From Alicyclobacillus tolerans (GTDB taxonomy: Bacteria; Bacillota; Bacilli; Alicyclobacillales; Alicyclobacillaceae), in the NCBI RefSeq assembly GCF_021739485.1, contig NZ_JAJFNK010000006.1, positions 62,001 to 126,000 on the forward strand: 64,000 bases of DNA, read 5' to 3'. Below are positions 7,996 to 17,135 of this stretch, piece after piece; the first letter of the stretch is position 1; every line of letters starts with the position of its first letter. Position numbers and translations under genes: made by a program. Under the pieces are notes generated by a model. That model ran no database searches. It was not told the origin of the DNA and was given only the letters and a program-made list of their open reading frames with translations.

Positions 7996-8292
7996 TCAAT
8001 AACCCCCCGTACCTCGTTTGCTCTGTTTTCCAGCCGGCAAATAGTATCCCGTATCCGGGATGGGGCGCAAATCGACAAGAATGACATCGGAACCGATGCG
8101 CACTATCTGATTCCACGGCACGACAACGTCCTGCCCCCCGCCAACCATACCAAAAAACCGGGCCTGCCCCGGGATCACGATGGCGCGGATGAGGCCGCTG
8201 TCCGTATCAATGTCAAGGTCCCCGATGGTTCCAAGGCGTTTGCCATCCCCGATATTGACGACATCCTTCGCCTGCAGTTCGGAAATGCGCAT
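7996..8292 (-). CDS. ylmC: YlmC/YmxH-family PRC-barrel sporulation protein
   Basis: A 98-residue PRC-barrel protein: MRISELQAKDVVNIGDGKRL followed by GTIGDLDIDTDSGLIRAIV and IVRIGSDVILVDL, the characteristic two-halved beta barrel of YlmC/YmxH proteins. The open frame extends to 8373, but the family start is MRISELQ at 8292. It lies between sigG and ylmD, as in B. subtilis, where the family is tied to sporulation. Molecular function is unknown. Confidence 0.88.
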   Translation of the reverse strand: MRISELQAKDVVNIGDGKRLGTIGDLDIDTDSGLIRAIVIPGQARFFGMVGGGQDVVVPWNQIVRIGSDVILVDLRPIPDTGYYLPAGKQSKRGTGGY

Positions 8293-8418
8293 CAACGAGA
8301 CCGCCGCCTTCCTGTCCGCATATTCGCGCTTCTGCAGGTTCGCCGGTGCTAAGCGGCAAGCAGAAGCTGACACCTTCTATGTATATGTCCGGACAGGAAG
8401 AATTACGCTATTGGTTGT

Positions 8419-9198
8419 TCAGGCTTGAATATGTTTTTGCATGCGGTGAATCGCCGCTTTCTCCAAGCGGGACACCTGAGCCTGGGAGATCCCGATTTCG
8501 TCCGCCACCTCCATTTGCGTTTTGCCTTCGTAAAATCGCATGGAAAGGATCTTTTTCTCCCGATCGGACAATTTTCTCATGGCTTCGCGGATAGCAATCT
8601 CTTCAACCCAAGAAGTGTCGAGGTTTTTATCGTCGTGAATTTGGTCCATGACGTAAATCGGGTCCCCGCCGTCGTGGTATATGGGCTCGAATAAAGACAC
8701 CGGGTCCTGAATGGCGTCCAGGGCGAAGACCACGTCCTCTTTAGGGACATCCATGGCTTTAGAGATTTCCTGAATCGTAGGTTCGCGAAGGTTTTGGTTT
8801 GTTAAGGAGTCCCGCACCTGCAACGCTTTGTATGCTATATCCCGAAGCGAGCGACTGACCCGAATTGGATTGTTATCACGCAAATAACGCCGGATCTCCC
8901 CGATAATCATCGGCACGGCATACGTGGAGAAGCGGACGTTTTGGCTGAGGTCAAAATTGTCGATGGCTTTCATCAAACCAATGCAGCCAACCTGGAACAA
9001 GTCGTCCACAAACTCACCCCGGTTGTTGAATCGTTGAATCACCGACAACACTAAGCGCAGGTTTCCGTTGATCAACCTTTCCCTGGCAGACAGTTCGCCT
9101 TGTTTCAGTTCTGCAAAAAGTTCCCGCATCACTGCATTTGAAAGAACCGGTAATTGCGAAGTATTTACACCGCAAATCTCTACCTTGTTTCGTTTCAT
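8419..9198 (-). CDS. sigG: Sporulation sigma factor SigG (late forespore)
   Basis: Directs late forespore transcription. The 259-residue protein begins MKRNKVEICGVNTSQLP, nearly the same as B. subtilis SigG, and carries sigma region 2 (DDLFQVGCIGLMKAIDNF), YAVPMIIGEIRRYLRDN in region 2.4-3.0, and a region 4 helix-turn-helix (MEVADEIGISQAQVSRLEK). A run of G (GGGGGGAACGCGGA) precedes the ATG. It follows sigE and spoIIGA in the usual order. A sigma-F-like promoter lies upstream. Confidence 0.98.
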   Translation of the reverse strand: MKRNKVEICGVNTSQLPVLSNAVMRELFAELKQGELSARERLINGNLRLVLSVIQRFNNRGEFVDDLFQVGCIGLMKAIDNFDLSQNVRFSTYAVPMIIGEIRRYLRDNNPIRVSRSLRDIAYKALQVRDSLTNQNLREPTIQEISKAMDVPKEDVVFALDAIQDPVSLFEPIYHDGGDPIYVMDQIHDDKNLDTSWVEEIAIREAMRKLSDREKKILSMRFYEGKTQMEVADEIGISQAQVSRLEKAAIHRMQKHIQA

Positions 9199-9275
9199 TC
9201 CGCGTTCCCCCCAAGGTGCACCGATCAGTCTCAGTTCGCAGTCAAACGCAGACAACGGCAATGAAATTCGTCATC

Positions 9276-9303
9276 AGTATTTCCGCGGGGGGTAAACTTA
9301 TGC
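9276..9303 (-). promoter_or_regulatory. Sigma-F-like promoter upstream of sigG
   Basis: The minus strand has GCATA (9299-9303), 14 bases, then GGAAATACT (9276-9284), which fits the -10 pattern GGnnAnAnT of forespore sigma factors. sigG is transcribed by sigma-F in B. subtilis. The spacer is one base shorter than usual. The rest of the 310-base sigE-sigG gap shows no gene. Confidence 0.5.
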
Positions 9304-9510
9304 ACCAAAGAAAGGTAAGCGGATATAGAGATGTAAACAAAAAACGTCCAGCAGGCGATGGGATTGTCTATGCCGAAATCAGGAGCTGTCGGTGTGTTGG
9401 GAAGGGTTTGTCGTGCCTTATACGGGGCTTGTCCGGCAAATTGGTGCGCCGCCCTGCGGCTCTGTAAACTACAGACGCGCTTGGACGGCGCGACCACGGC
9501 GCATTTGTGA

Positions 9511-10263
9511 CTACATCATGCGGTTAAACTCCCGGCGAAGTCGTTTGATAATCCGTTTTTCCAATCGCGAAATGTAAGATTGCGAGATTCCAAGTAAATC
9601 TGCGACGTCTTTTTGTGTCATTTCCTGCCCATTGTTGAGCCCAAAACGGAGTTCCATAATTTTTTTCTCGCGATCCGACAATTTTTCTAACGCATCGTAG
9701 AGCAGCGTCCGGTCGACTTCGTCCTCCAAGTTGCGGTAAATCGTATCGCTTTCGGTTCCTAAAACGTCGGATAACAAAAGTTCATTCCCGTCCCAGTCGA
9801 CGTTCAGCGGCTCGTCGAACGAGACTTCGGAGCGAAGCTTGTTGTTCCGACGCAGAAACATTAAAATCTCGTTCTCAATGCAGCGCGACGCATACGTCGC
9901 TAACTTAATTCTCTTGGTCGGGTCAAACGTGTTGACAGCCTTAATCAAGCCGATGGTTCCGATAGATACCAGGTCTTCGATATAGACGCCTGTGTTTTCA
10001 AACTTTCTGGCGATATAGACAACCAAACGCAAGTTCCTCTCAATCAGCATCGATCGAACCGCATCGTCACCGCCTGGCAGCCGACTGAGCAAATACTCTT
10101 CTTCTTCTCTCGACAGCGGCGGTGGAAGTGCCTCGCTGCCGCCTACGTAGTAGACTTCCTCATAGCCGCCAGCCAGGATCGCTCGGATGCGAATCCACCA
10201 CAGTTGGAGACCGATTCTCAGTTTGAGATTCAGGTTTGGTGGAATTTTTAAGGTTGCTTTCAA
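9511..10263 (-). CDS. sigE: Sporulation sigma factor pro-SigE (early mother cell)
   Basis: Made as an inactive pro-protein; SpoIIGA removes the N-terminal pro-sequence. The amphipathic, basic pro-region (about residues 1-36) precedes [16 protein letters not shown], almost identical to the B. subtilis cleavage region. Region 2 ([28 protein letters not shown]) and region 4 ([19 protein letters not shown]) are intact. The TTG at 10263 lies nine bases after GGGAG; an ATG at 10272 touches that sequence and is less likely. It overlaps the end of spoIIGA by about 100 bases. Confidence 0.97.
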   Translation of the reverse strand: MKATLKIPPNLNLKLRIGLQLWWIRIRAILAGGYEEVYYVGGSEALPPPLSREEEEYLLSRLPGGDDAVRSMLIERNLRLVVYIARKFENTGVYIEDLVSIGTIGLIKAVNTFDPTKRIKLATYASRCIENEILMFLRRNNKLRSEVSFDEPLNVDWDGNELLLSDVLGTESDTIYRNLEDEVDRTLLYDALEKLSDREKKIMELRFGLNNGQEMTQKDVADLLGISQSYISRLEKRIIKRLRREFNRMM

Positions 10264-11194
10264 GCCCGTCATCTCCCGTTATCACTTGGGTGTGAAGAAT
10301 TGCCTGAAATCGATTGTCGTTGGAAAGTCTCCCGGTGTGAACGGCGAGCAGGCAACTCTGTGCAGCTGGTTTGCGTGCGCCTTGAACTTCAAGTTCCATG
10401 TGGTCGGGTCGGATGGCGATCGTCATTTTGGTGACCCCTCCGGCACCCCGGAACGGGATGAGCGCGAACTTGGTGGCCAAAGACTTGTCTGTGATGTCGC
10501 TGAGCGCCATGACCAAATCTTCCCCGCGCTGCAATGCCGGGTGTAGTTCCTCTGGCAGGATCTCCTGCATCACGTGAGCGTCGACCAAACATACGGGCCG
10601 CCGGGAAACCGGGTCTCTCAATTGATTCCCCGTATCCACTAAACCGGTGAATTGAGTATGCTTCCCGCCTACCGTCACAAACACCTCATAGAGGGAGCCG
10701 GACTGTATCTGTACTTGTTTTACTCGGTACATGACATATCGAATCAGGGCGAAGGACAGTGGAATCGCAACGACCAAGGCCAGGCCGCCCAAGCTCGTCG
10801 ACCAGACGAACCGGCGATTTGCCAAAACAACCCCTTTCGTCAAAGACTCCCCCGGAACTGCGAAGTGCAAGGCAATAGCTGCACCGGCGAGAACAAATGA
10901 CACAAAGTAGTAGAGTGCAGAGAGTCTTGCAAGTTGAAGCCAATTGCGGGTCGGAAAAACAAGCGCAATCATCACCAAGGAAACGAGCGCTTTACCGGGC
11001 CAAGTCGTCGCCCAGGACCAGGATGGGACAAACAAAATCAGCGAGTACATGGCCCCAACCAGTGCACCTGCGAACACCCGCCAGGGGCGCATCTTGCGTT
11101 TCGCAATCCAACCTGTGGTGAACAACAGCACCGCATCCATGACCAAATTGACCGCCCAAACCACGTCGATGTAAACGACAGGCACGGCATTCAC
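10160..11194 (-). CDS. spoIIGA: SpoIIGA, membrane aspartic protease that processes pro-SigE
   Basis: The N-terminal half has five or six membrane segments (residues 8-170). The C-terminal domain contains the aspartic protease motif [11 protein letters not shown]. SpoIIGA acts in the sporulation septum after a signal from the forespore. At 344 residues it is longer than B. subtilis SpoIIGA (309): the last 35 or so residues, hydrophilic, run in another frame across the sigE start. The overlap suggests coupled translation of protease and substrate. A promoter resembling spoIIG lies upstream. Confidence 0.95.
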   Translation of the reverse strand: MNAVPVVYIDVVWAVNLVMDAVLLFTTGWIAKRKMRPWRVFAGALVGAMYSLILFVPSWSWATTWPGKALVSLVMIALVFPTRNWLQLARLSALYYFVSFVLAGAAIALHFAVPGESLTKGVVLANRRFVWSTSLGGLALVVAIPLSFALIRYVMYRVKQVQIQSGSLYEVFVTVGGKHTQFTGLVDTGNQLRDPVSRRPVCLVDAHVMQEILPEELHPALQRGEDLVMALSDITDKSLATKFALIPFRGAGGVTKMTIAIRPDHMELEVQGARKPAAQSCLLAVHTGRLSNDNRFQAILHTQVITGDDGLESNLKNSTKPESQTENRSPTVVDSHPSDPGWRL

Positions 11195-11216
11195 CTCAGG
11201 TACGGCGTTTGGCCAC

Positions 11217-11250
11217 AGTATAGTACATCTGTATTACGAAGCCTGTCGGA
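11217..11250 (-). promoter_or_regulatory. Candidate Spo0A-dependent promoter of the spoIIGA-sigE operon
   Basis: TATACT (11217-11222, minus strand) lacks a -35 at 17 bases. About 21 bases upstream is CCGACA; its complement TGTCGGA (11244-11250) differs from the Spo0A box TGTCGAA at one base. Long spacing with 0A boxes over the -35 region is the known layout of the B. subtilis spoIIG promoter. Confidence 0.45.
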
Positions 11251-11387
11251 ACTTGCCTACGAATTTATAGACTTTTTGCGGATTATTCCAAACATATGTT
11301 GAGTAGTGGCAGGTATTCATGAAAGATACTGAGAGGATAGAAACGATTGGAGCCGGAATCTCTTCAGCCGTTCTCGCATTGCCGCCG

Positions 11388-11448
11388 GTGGACGTGAAAT
11401 GGAAGAGGTGGCATAAAGCGGACGTGAAATGAACGAGGTGGCATAAAA
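11388..11448. repeat. Two tandem 30-bp imperfect repeats downstream of ftsZ
   Basis: GACGTGAAATGGAAGAGGTG then GCATAAAG and GACGTGAAATGAACGAGGTG then GCATAAAA (units starting near 11391 and 11421). With the repeats at 11533-11583 they look like the multi-repeat ends of an insertion sequence, perhaps IS21 type, but no transposase frame is present. Confidence 0.6.
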
Positions 11449-11454
11449 ATGAAA

Positions 11455-11500
11455 AACAGGTGCAGCGGCGGCACATCCGTCCCTGCACCTGTTACTTTTT
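11455..11500. terminator. Hairpin between ftsZ and spoIIGA
   Basis: AACAGGTGCAG (11455-11465) and CTGCACCTGTT (11483-11493) form a perfect 11-pair stem with a 17-base loop. ACTTTTT follows on the plus strand and a run of A lies on the other side (T on the minus strand). It could terminate ftsZ transcription, or be part of the insertion-sequence remnant around it. Confidence 0.5.
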
Positions 11501-11532
11501 GAGGTCCTTCTGGGAATCCTGACCATTACGAT

Positions 11533-11583
11533 TTGAACATTTATCACCTTGAACATTTGTCACCGGCCTGAAAATTTGTGACC
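11533..11583. repeat. Three 16-bp repeats just after ftsZ
   Basis: TTGAACATTTATCACC (11533-11548), TTGAACATTTGTCACC (11549-11564) and CTGAAAATTTGTGACC (11568-11583). The array ends about 20 bases after the ftsZ stop. Such repeats are typical of transposase binding sites at insertion-sequence ends; here they may be a relic. Confidence 0.65.
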
Positions 11584-11603
11584 GGTCCTGCAAGGCGGAC
11601 GTC

Positions 11604-12701
11604 CTACTTGTCCCTCAAGGCCCGTCCGTCCCGCCGGCGCAAAAAGGCCGGTACATCCCAGGAGTTTGAGTTGGACGAACTCACTGGAACGTCTTCAAAC
11701 GGCAGCGACGACTTCTTCGGCGGAGCCTGCAACTCAGAAGCGCGCGGTGCGTTTTCGAATCCAGTGGCAATCACGGTGACCAGAATTTCGTCCTCCAGCG
11801 CCGGGTTAATCACGGCTCCGAAGATCATATTCACATCGGGATCGGCTGCCGAGGACACGATGTCTGCCGCCTCGTTGACTTCCCACAAGCTGAGGTTGCT
11901 GCCTCCTGCGATGTGCATCAACACGCCTCGCGCCCCATCGATAGACGTCTCCAAAAGAGGACTGCAAACGGCCTTTTTGGCGGCTTCGGTTGCCCGGTTC
12001 TCTCCGCTGGCCACGCCAATGCCCATCAAGGCGGAGCCGCGCTCGGTCATAATCGCTTTGACGTCGGCGAAGTCGACGTTGATGAGACCCGGAGTTGCAA
12101 TCAGGTCGGAAATACCCGACACGCCCTGGCGAAGTACGTTGTCCGCCTCGCGAAAGGCGTCCAACATCGAGGTGTTGCGATCGACAATCTCCAGCAAACG
12201 GTCGTTCGGGATCACGATAAGGGTATCTACTTTTTCCTTTAGCGAGACGACGCCTTTTTCAGCCTGCATCATCCGGCGCTTTTGCTCAAACCGGAACGGT
12301 TTCGTCACGACGCCTACGGTCAAAGCCCCGAGTTCCTTGGCAATTTCCGCGATGACCGGCGCAGCGCCCGTTCCCGTGCCGCCGCCCATGCCCGCTGTAA
12401 CGAACACCATATCGGCGCCCTTTAAGGCGTTCATCAGGACCTCGCGGCTCTCCTCTGCGGCCTTTTGACCAATCTCGGGGTTGGCACCAGCTCCCAAGCC
12501 CCGAGTTAACTTTTCTCCAATTTGCAGACGGGTCTCGGCTTTGGACAGTTGCAAAGCCTGTGCGTCTGTATTGACTACGATGAACTCTACGCCCTCGATT
12601 CCAGACTCGATCATGCGGTTGACCGCGTTGCATCCCCCGCCGCCGACGCCGATTACCTTAATCCGCGCCAACGACTCAACTTCTGGGTCAAACTCCAACA
12701 T
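11604..12701 (-). CDS. ftsZ: Cell division GTPase FtsZ
   Basis: Tubulin-like GTPase that forms the Z ring. The 365-residue chain has the [13 protein letters not shown]-terminal loop, the tubulin signature [10 protein letters not shown] and the synergy loop region [11 protein letters not shown] variable linker (SSSNSNSW) precedes the conserved C-terminal peptide DVPAFLRRR, which binds FtsA and other partners. A strong GGAGGAG precedes the ATG. It ends the dcw cluster, after ftsA with a 120-base gap. SepF, another usual binder of the C-terminal peptide, is not encoded in its customary place. Confidence 0.98.
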   Translation of the reverse strand: MLEFDPEVESLARIKVIGVGGGGCNAVNRMIESGIEGVEFIVVNTDAQALQLSKAETRLQIGEKLTRGLGAGANPEIGQKAAEESREVLMNALKGADMVFVTAGMGGGTGTGAAPVIAEIAKELGALTVGVVTKPFRFEQKRRMMQAEKGVVSLKEKVDTLIVIPNDRLLEIVDRNTSMLDAFREADNVLRQGVSGISDLIATPGLINVDFADVKAIMTERGSALMGIGVASGENRATEAAKKAVCSPLLETSIDGARGVLMHIAGGSNLSLWEVNEAADIVSSAADPDVNMIFGAVINPALEDEILVTVIATGFENAPRASELQAPPKKSSLPFEDVPVSSSNSNSWDVPAFLRRRDGRALRDK

Positions 12702-12821
12702 GGTTGCTCCTCCTCATGCATTTCTTTGTACCGCGCAAGACTGAGGCGGATTCGTCAGCCAAGTGCCCTGTTGGCGAGTCCGTATCCGGTTCGCGATGCA
12801 GCCGGATGCGCACGGACTCCA

Positions 12822-14051
12822 TCAGACAAAGTCCCGCAGCCAATCCTTTAGCCTGGCAAAAAAACCTCCTCCGGTTTTCACCGGGGTCCGCATTGGCACA
12901 GACTCAGAGTGGGAACTTCGTACATGTGACCTGAGCGCATAGGCAATCATCCCTACCCCGTTTACAAAAGAGGGGTCCCGAACGCCGAGAAACTCCGGAA
13001 TCGCGACGCGGACAGGGGCCTGCAGTTCCTCTTCGGCGAGCTGTCCGGCACCTTGCATGGACATAACCCCGCCATGAAACACGTAGCCGCTGGTCAGGTC
13101 CTGGGCGTAGCCTAATTTTTCAACTTCCCGTCCTACCAACGAGAAGATCTCTTGCATGCGCGGCTCTATGATCGTCGCCAAATCGTATTGCGAATACTCG
13201 ATTTCTTGGTTGCTGCCAATTCGAGGAACCTTAAAACGCTCCTCTTCCGAAGCTTCATTGGTGAGCGCGCACCCATGTCGCAGCTTCACTTGTTCAGCCG
13301 CAGCGGTTTGGGTTCTAAGTCCGATGGCAATATCGTGAGTGACATAATCCCCACCCATGGGAACAATGCTCGTCCCAACTAAAACGCCATTCTCAAACAC
13401 AGAGACAGAGGTAGCACCTGCGCCAATGTCCACTAACGCGACTCCGAGCTTGCGTTCGTCCGACGACAAGGCCACGGTTGCTGCCGCCATCGGCGACAAA
13501 ACCAGATTGGCAACTTCGATGCCCGCTTTTTCCACACAGCGCACGACGTTGTGAATCGCTGTACGACTTCCCGTAATTAAATAGGCCTCAACTTCGAGAC
13601 GAACCCCGAGCATTCCTCTGGGATCAGATATGCCATGCAATCCGTCAACCACAAACTCCTTGGCAACCACGTCGATGATTTCGCGTTCGGGTGGAAGCGC
13701 AACCACTCTCGCTTGCTGCAACACCCGTTCGATATCCTCCTCACCGATTTCGCGGTCAGGTGATGAAACGGCGACAACGCCGTGGCTGCTCAAGAGCTGA
13801 ATGTGATTTCCTGATATCCCAACATAGGCGGAACTGATATGTATGCCCACCATGCGTTCGGCGTGATCCACGGCTTCCTGAATGGATTCCACTGTCAAAT
13901 CTATATCTACGATTGACCCGTGGCGAATTCCTTCACCAGACGCGGAGCCCACACCGATGACACTGATTCCATTTCCGGCAGGTTCTCCAATGATCGCCCG
14001 GATCTTAGAAGTCCCGATGTCTAAGCTGACGATGTAATCTCCTTTGGCCAA
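12822..14051 (-). CDS. ftsA: Cell division protein FtsA
   Basis: Actin-like ATPase that ties FtsZ to the membrane. The 409-residue protein starts with TTG ten bases after GGGAGG and shows DIGTSKIRAII (phosphate 1), the 1C domain, VDIGAGATSVSVFENG (phosphate 2) and a C-terminal amphipathic helix (FFARLKDWLRDFV) that serves as membrane anchor. Gene order sbp-ftsA-ftsZ is conserved. Confidence 0.97.
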   Translation of the reverse strand: MAKGDYIVSLDIGTSKIRAIIGEPAGNGISVIGVGSASGEGIRHGSIVDIDLTVESIQEAVDHAERMVGIHISSAYVGISGNHIQLLSSHGVVAVSSPDREIGEEDIERVLQQARVVALPPEREIIDVVAKEFVVDGLHGISDPRGMLGVRLEVEAYLITGSRTAIHNVVRCVEKAGIEVANLVLSPMAAATVALSSDERKLGVALVDIGAGATSVSVFENGVLVGTSIVPMGGDYVTHDIAIGLRTQTAAAEQVKLRHGCALTNEASEEERFKVPRIGSNQEIEYSQYDLATIIEPRMQEIFSLVGREVEKLGYAQDLTSGYVFHGGVMSMQGAGQLAEEELQAPVRVAIPEFLGVRDPSFVNGVGMIAYALRSHVRSSHSESVPMRTPVKTGGGFFARLKDWLRDFV

Positions 14052-14152
14052 ACGTATGGCACCTCCCTAGTGCGCCAAGTACACAACATTCTTCTGCTAT
14101 TTCAACAGAACTTGAACCAATCCTCTTTTTTCAACAAAAATTTTCACGGAAA

Positions 14153-14524
14153 TTAAGTTCCAATATCTGTATGTTTGCGGTGGCGGCTGCCGACACGGTT
14201 AAACACGATTCGACGAATGACGGCAATATTCTGAAACAACCGGACTCCAAAGGCAACCACAGCCGCCAAGTACAAATCCACCCCGAGTTGCACTCCGATG
14301 TAGGCCAATAACGCCGCAACCAACGTGTTAAAGAAAAATCCAGACAAAAATACCGTCTCGTCAAATGTTTTCTCCAGACTGGCTCGAACTCCTCCAAACA
14401 CCGTGTCGAGCGCAGCCAAAATCGCAATGGACAAGTAACTGGAAAACGCTACGGGTATGGTCACATTGGTGACGAACCCTATCGCCACTCCGACAATTAA
14501 CCCCAACACAGGCAGCCAAATCAC
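14153..14524 (-). CDS. sbp: Small basic membrane protein Sbp (DUF1290)
   Basis: A 123-residue protein starting with GTG nine bases after AGGAGG (the GTGA overlaps the stop of ylxX). Four hydrophobic segments cover nearly the whole length, and the C-terminus is basic (RRIVFNRVGSRHRKH). DUF1290 proteins lie before ftsA in many Bacilli. Function is unknown. Confidence 0.88.
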   Translation of the reverse strand: MIWLPVLGLIVGVAIGFVTNVTIPVAFSSYLSIAILAALDTVFGGVRASLEKTFDETVFLSGFFFNTLVAALLAYIGVQLGVDLYLAAVVAFGVRLFQNIAVIRRIVFNRVGSRHRKHTDIGT

Positions 14525-15261
14525 CCGTGGTTCACCTCCTTGGCCCACGAACCGGGCATCGGCCCGTCATACCCTGGTACGGTCACTCCGGCCGGTCCTT
14601 TCTTGACGGTAACGAGGCAGTCTTCCTGCATGAGGTTGAGCACCGTCGCCACTTCGTTGACTTTTAGCACGGCCTGCATCAAGTCGGTATTGCCCACCGC
14701 CGTAATTTTGTATGGCATGGAAATGGGGTAGGTATTCACTTGCAGCGTGCTCAATCCGTCAAGTCCGGTTACTAAACGGATCGACGAAGTTGTGACTAAG
14801 CGCTGCCCGTTAATGCTGATCGCCGTTGCACCGTTGGCGAACAAGTCGTTGACAATCTGCGATATTTCTTGGTCGGCCACCCCTTGAAACTTCCCAGCGT
14901 AATCCGGTACGTACGGAAGATTGGGGTCATCCTGAATCGTAATGACGATACCAGGCCCGCTTAAAGGCTCCATTCCTGCCTCGGCGGCCACAGTGTGCGC
15001 GTCGTTTGCAAGGGCCTTTTGGAGGGCTGCATTGTTTCCCTGGGACGCCTGAAACTGAGCCAGTTGGTTCGCTTGCTTGGCGAGTTCTTTGGTCAGCATT
15101 TGATGCTCTTGCATCTGTTCTAAAATCTGGGTCCGGAGGTCGAGGTAACTCGATACAGCGGTCGTCGAACTTTGTGGTTTCGACGTCAATTGTACCGTCA
15201 ACATGAAGCCGATCGCGGCGCTGATGCCCGTAACCGACCAAATCCACCGGTTCCTGTTCAC
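14521..15261 (-). CDS. ylxX: DUF881-family membrane protein (YlxX position)
   Basis: A 246-residue protein with one N-terminal membrane helix, a coiled coil (about residues 42-90) and an extracytoplasmic DUF881 domain with GPGIVITIQDD and ATAISINGQRLVTTSSIR. It starts with GTG nine bases after AAAGGGGGG. A paralogue follows the same plan at 15373-16092. In B. subtilis ylxW and ylxX lie between divIB and sbp in the same order. The role is unknown; context suggests division or wall synthesis. Confidence 0.87.
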   Translation of the reverse strand: MNRNRWIWSVTGISAAIGFMLTVQLTSKPQSSTTAVSSYLDLRTQILEQMQEHQMLTKELAKQANQLAQFQASQGNNAALQKALANDAHTVAAEAGMEPLSGPGIVITIQDDPNLPYVPDYAGKFQGVADQEISQIVNDLFANGATAISINGQRLVTTSSIRLVTGLDGLSTLQVNTYPISMPYKITAVGNTDLMQAVLKVNEVATVLNLMQEDCLVTVKKGPAGVTVPGYDGPMPGSWAKEVNHG

Positions 15262-15300
15262 GGCGAACGGCCCCCCTTTCTCAAACCTGCCTGCTAATTT

Positions 15301-15350
15301 GACATGCAGTCGCATGCAGTCGCATGCAGTCGCATGCCGTCGCATGCGCT
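15301..15350. repeat. Tandem 10-bp repeat rich in GCATGC
   Basis: Five consecutive units: GACATGCAGT, CGCATGCAGT, CGCATGCAGT, CGCATGCCGT, CGCATGCGCT. Each contains the palindrome GCATGC or a near copy. It lies in the gap between ylxW and ylxX, about 40 bases before the ylxX start. Unit number may vary between strains; it could also serve as a protein-binding array. Confidence 0.85.
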
Positions 15351-15372
15351 CCCATTCACCATGGCTGCGCAG

Positions 15373-16092
15373 TTAAGAAGTTGTAGAACCCGTTGGGATG
15401 GTTCCCGTAAACGCCGGCATCGTAATCATTGGGACTTGCTGGGGATTCGAAACGCGGAGGCTGCGCGCCCGCAGTGCGTCGAGCACCCCGCCCTGAATAT
15501 CTAACGCAGACTGCAGCGTCTTTGGATCGCCAATGGCTTGAATCACAAACGGCGGTGCCAGGCGGTGGTCGTTGACCCGCACAACCGGACCCGTACAAAA
15601 TATGGCTGACGTCGCCACAACGCGGTAGTTGTTAATGGACACTGCTTCCGCACCCGCCGTGAACAATTCATTGATGACGCTGCGGACGTCCCAGTCGTGC
15701 GTCAACACTTGTTCAATATTTCCGTTAGTGGCGATTCCATCCATCAACGTAACGGTGACTCCAGGACCTGAAACGGGCGTGACTCCTGCGAGAATCCTCT
15801 CTTGGCTGAGTTTTGCTTGCAGCTGTTGCAGTTGGGTGCTGGCTCCGGCCGATTTTTTCTCGTAGGTGGTCAATTGCGCCGTAATTTGCGACAGTTTTTG
15901 CTGCGCCGTGACATTGGAATTTTTTAATGCCGTCAACTCGGACTCCATTTGCTTTTCTTCCGTGTCCGTCGCAGTCAGCGTGCCGGTTAAGCGGCTCGAC
16001 TGGGTTTGTCGGTATTGCAACGTTACCATCACTCCCAACACCATGGACACTACGGTGAGAGACAAGGTCAACTTGATTTTTGTCGACGTCAT
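15373..16092 (-). CDS. ylxW: DUF881-family membrane protein (YlxW position)
   Basis: A 239-residue paralogue of ylxX: N-terminal membrane helix (about residues 8-26), coiled coil (about 44-100), then the DUF881 domain with GPGVTVTLMDG and AEAVSINNYRVVATSAI. The ATG overlaps the divIB stop by four bases, so the two are probably co-translated. Function is unknown. Confidence 0.87.
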   Translation of the reverse strand: MTSTKIKLTLSLTVVSMVLGVMVTLQYRQTQSSRLTGTLTATDTEEKQMESELTALKNSNVTAQQKLSQITAQLTTYEKKSAGASTQLQQLQAKLSQERILAGVTPVSGPGVTVTLMDGIATNGNIEQVLTHDWDVRSVINELFTAGAEAVSINNYRVVATSAIFCTGPVVRVNDHRLAPPFVIQAIGDPKTLQSALDIQGGVLDALRARSLRVSNPQQVPMITMPAFTGTIPTGSTTS

Positions 16093-17135
16093 GGTTTCAC
16101 CACCATACCGGTCGCAGGAGCGCCGGAAGATGAACTGCCCGAAGATGAACTGCCACCTGTAGAATTGCCCGGACTGCTGCTCGCAGTGCTCGTCGAATTG
16201 CCGGAAGTCGCAGGTCCAGTCGGCGAACTGCCGCTGTTGCCCGCACTTGCCGTCGAATTCGAATTACTTGGACTCGACGAAGCGGCCGCGGTTCCGGCGC
16301 CTGGGGAACCGGTCGTCGCGGGGCTTGGCGATGATGCCCCTGGAGCAGGTGAGGCCGGCGAAACCGAAGTTGCTGACCCTTTCGTCAGCGGCGTGTAGCG
16401 GTACGGCGGCTGCCCCGTCATGTCGATAATGCCAGGGGCATAACCCTTGCTGGAAAAATACTGAACGGCCTGATACAGCTTGGGAAGAACGGTGGATACC
16501 TGGTCTACCGAACACTGAGCAACGTAGCCGCTGTTTAAGTACATGGTCGCTTCCCCGAAGGCTCCGACTTGGATCTCGGAAATGTCTGCTGTCAGTTTTG
16601 AACTGACGCGCTGGAGTTGTTTACACAGGTTTTGAATGCTTACGTTGGGGATGGCTTGTCCAATCTTCACCGGCGTCGTCCCGGTTCCAGTGACAATCGG
16701 CCACAAAAACCCTTGCTGGGCCGGAATTTTGTCGTAAACGACTCCATCATTTAACAGGCGGTACAGGGTTCCCTGCTGTTCGTACACCGCCACTACGTGT
16801 TTTTCATGCACCTTCAGCGTAAGGGTTCCGTTGAACCAACTTGTCTGGACATTCACGCCTTGAATCAACGGTTGTTTCGCCAAGATGGACGCAACGATCT
16901 GTTTCGAATTGACCTGCCACAGGCTGGCGCCTTTGCGAATCGGCAAATCCGAGAGGATGTTCGCGGCCGGGATGGACACGTTTCCTTGCACATCAATGCT
17001 GCGCACCCGAGCCAATGGCGACTCGAGGACGACAACCATTCCAATCATGAGGAAAAATCCCAATACCAACTTGCGGTTCCTCGACCGGCGGCGTTCCCGG
17101 TCGCGGTCGCTTGCGGGGTTTGGCTGAATATGCAA
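16089..17135 (-). CDS. divIB: Cell division protein DivIB/FtsQ with a long low-complexity tail
   Basis: Bitopic divisome protein that works with FtsL and PbpB. It starts with TTG seven bases after AGGAGGGA (MHIQPNPASDRD). A basic cytoplasmic segment, one membrane helix (KLVLGFFLMIGMVVVLE) and a POTRA domain (VRSIDVQGNVSIPAANI) are followed by the beta domain. The last 100 residues or so are almost only Ser, Gly, Thr, Pro, Ala and Asn, ending in PATGMVVKP; B. subtilis DivIB has no such tail. The tail may span the thick wall. Confidence 0.93.
   Translation of the reverse strand: MHIQPNPASDRDRERRRSRNRKLVLGFFLMIGMVVVLESPLARVRSIDVQGNVSIPAANILSDLPIRKGASLWQVNSKQIVASILAKQPLIQGVNVQTSWFNGTLTLKVHEKHVVAVYEQQGTLYRLLNDGVVYDKIPAQQGFLWPIVTGTGTTPVKIGQAIPNVSIQNLCKQLQRVSSKLTADISEIQVGAFGEATMYLNSGYVAQCSVDQVSTVLPKLYQAVQYFSSKGYAPGIIDMTGQPPYRYTPLTKGSATSVSPASPAPGASSPSPATTGSPGAGTAAASSSPSNSNSTASAGNSGSSPTGPATSGNSTSTASSSPGNSTGGSSSSGSSSSGAPATGMVVKP

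Noticed and set aside
15290-15345. N-terminal extension of the ylxX protein through the GCATGC repeats
   Set aside because: The extension is only translated repeat; a GTG start at 15261 has a much better ribosome binding site.
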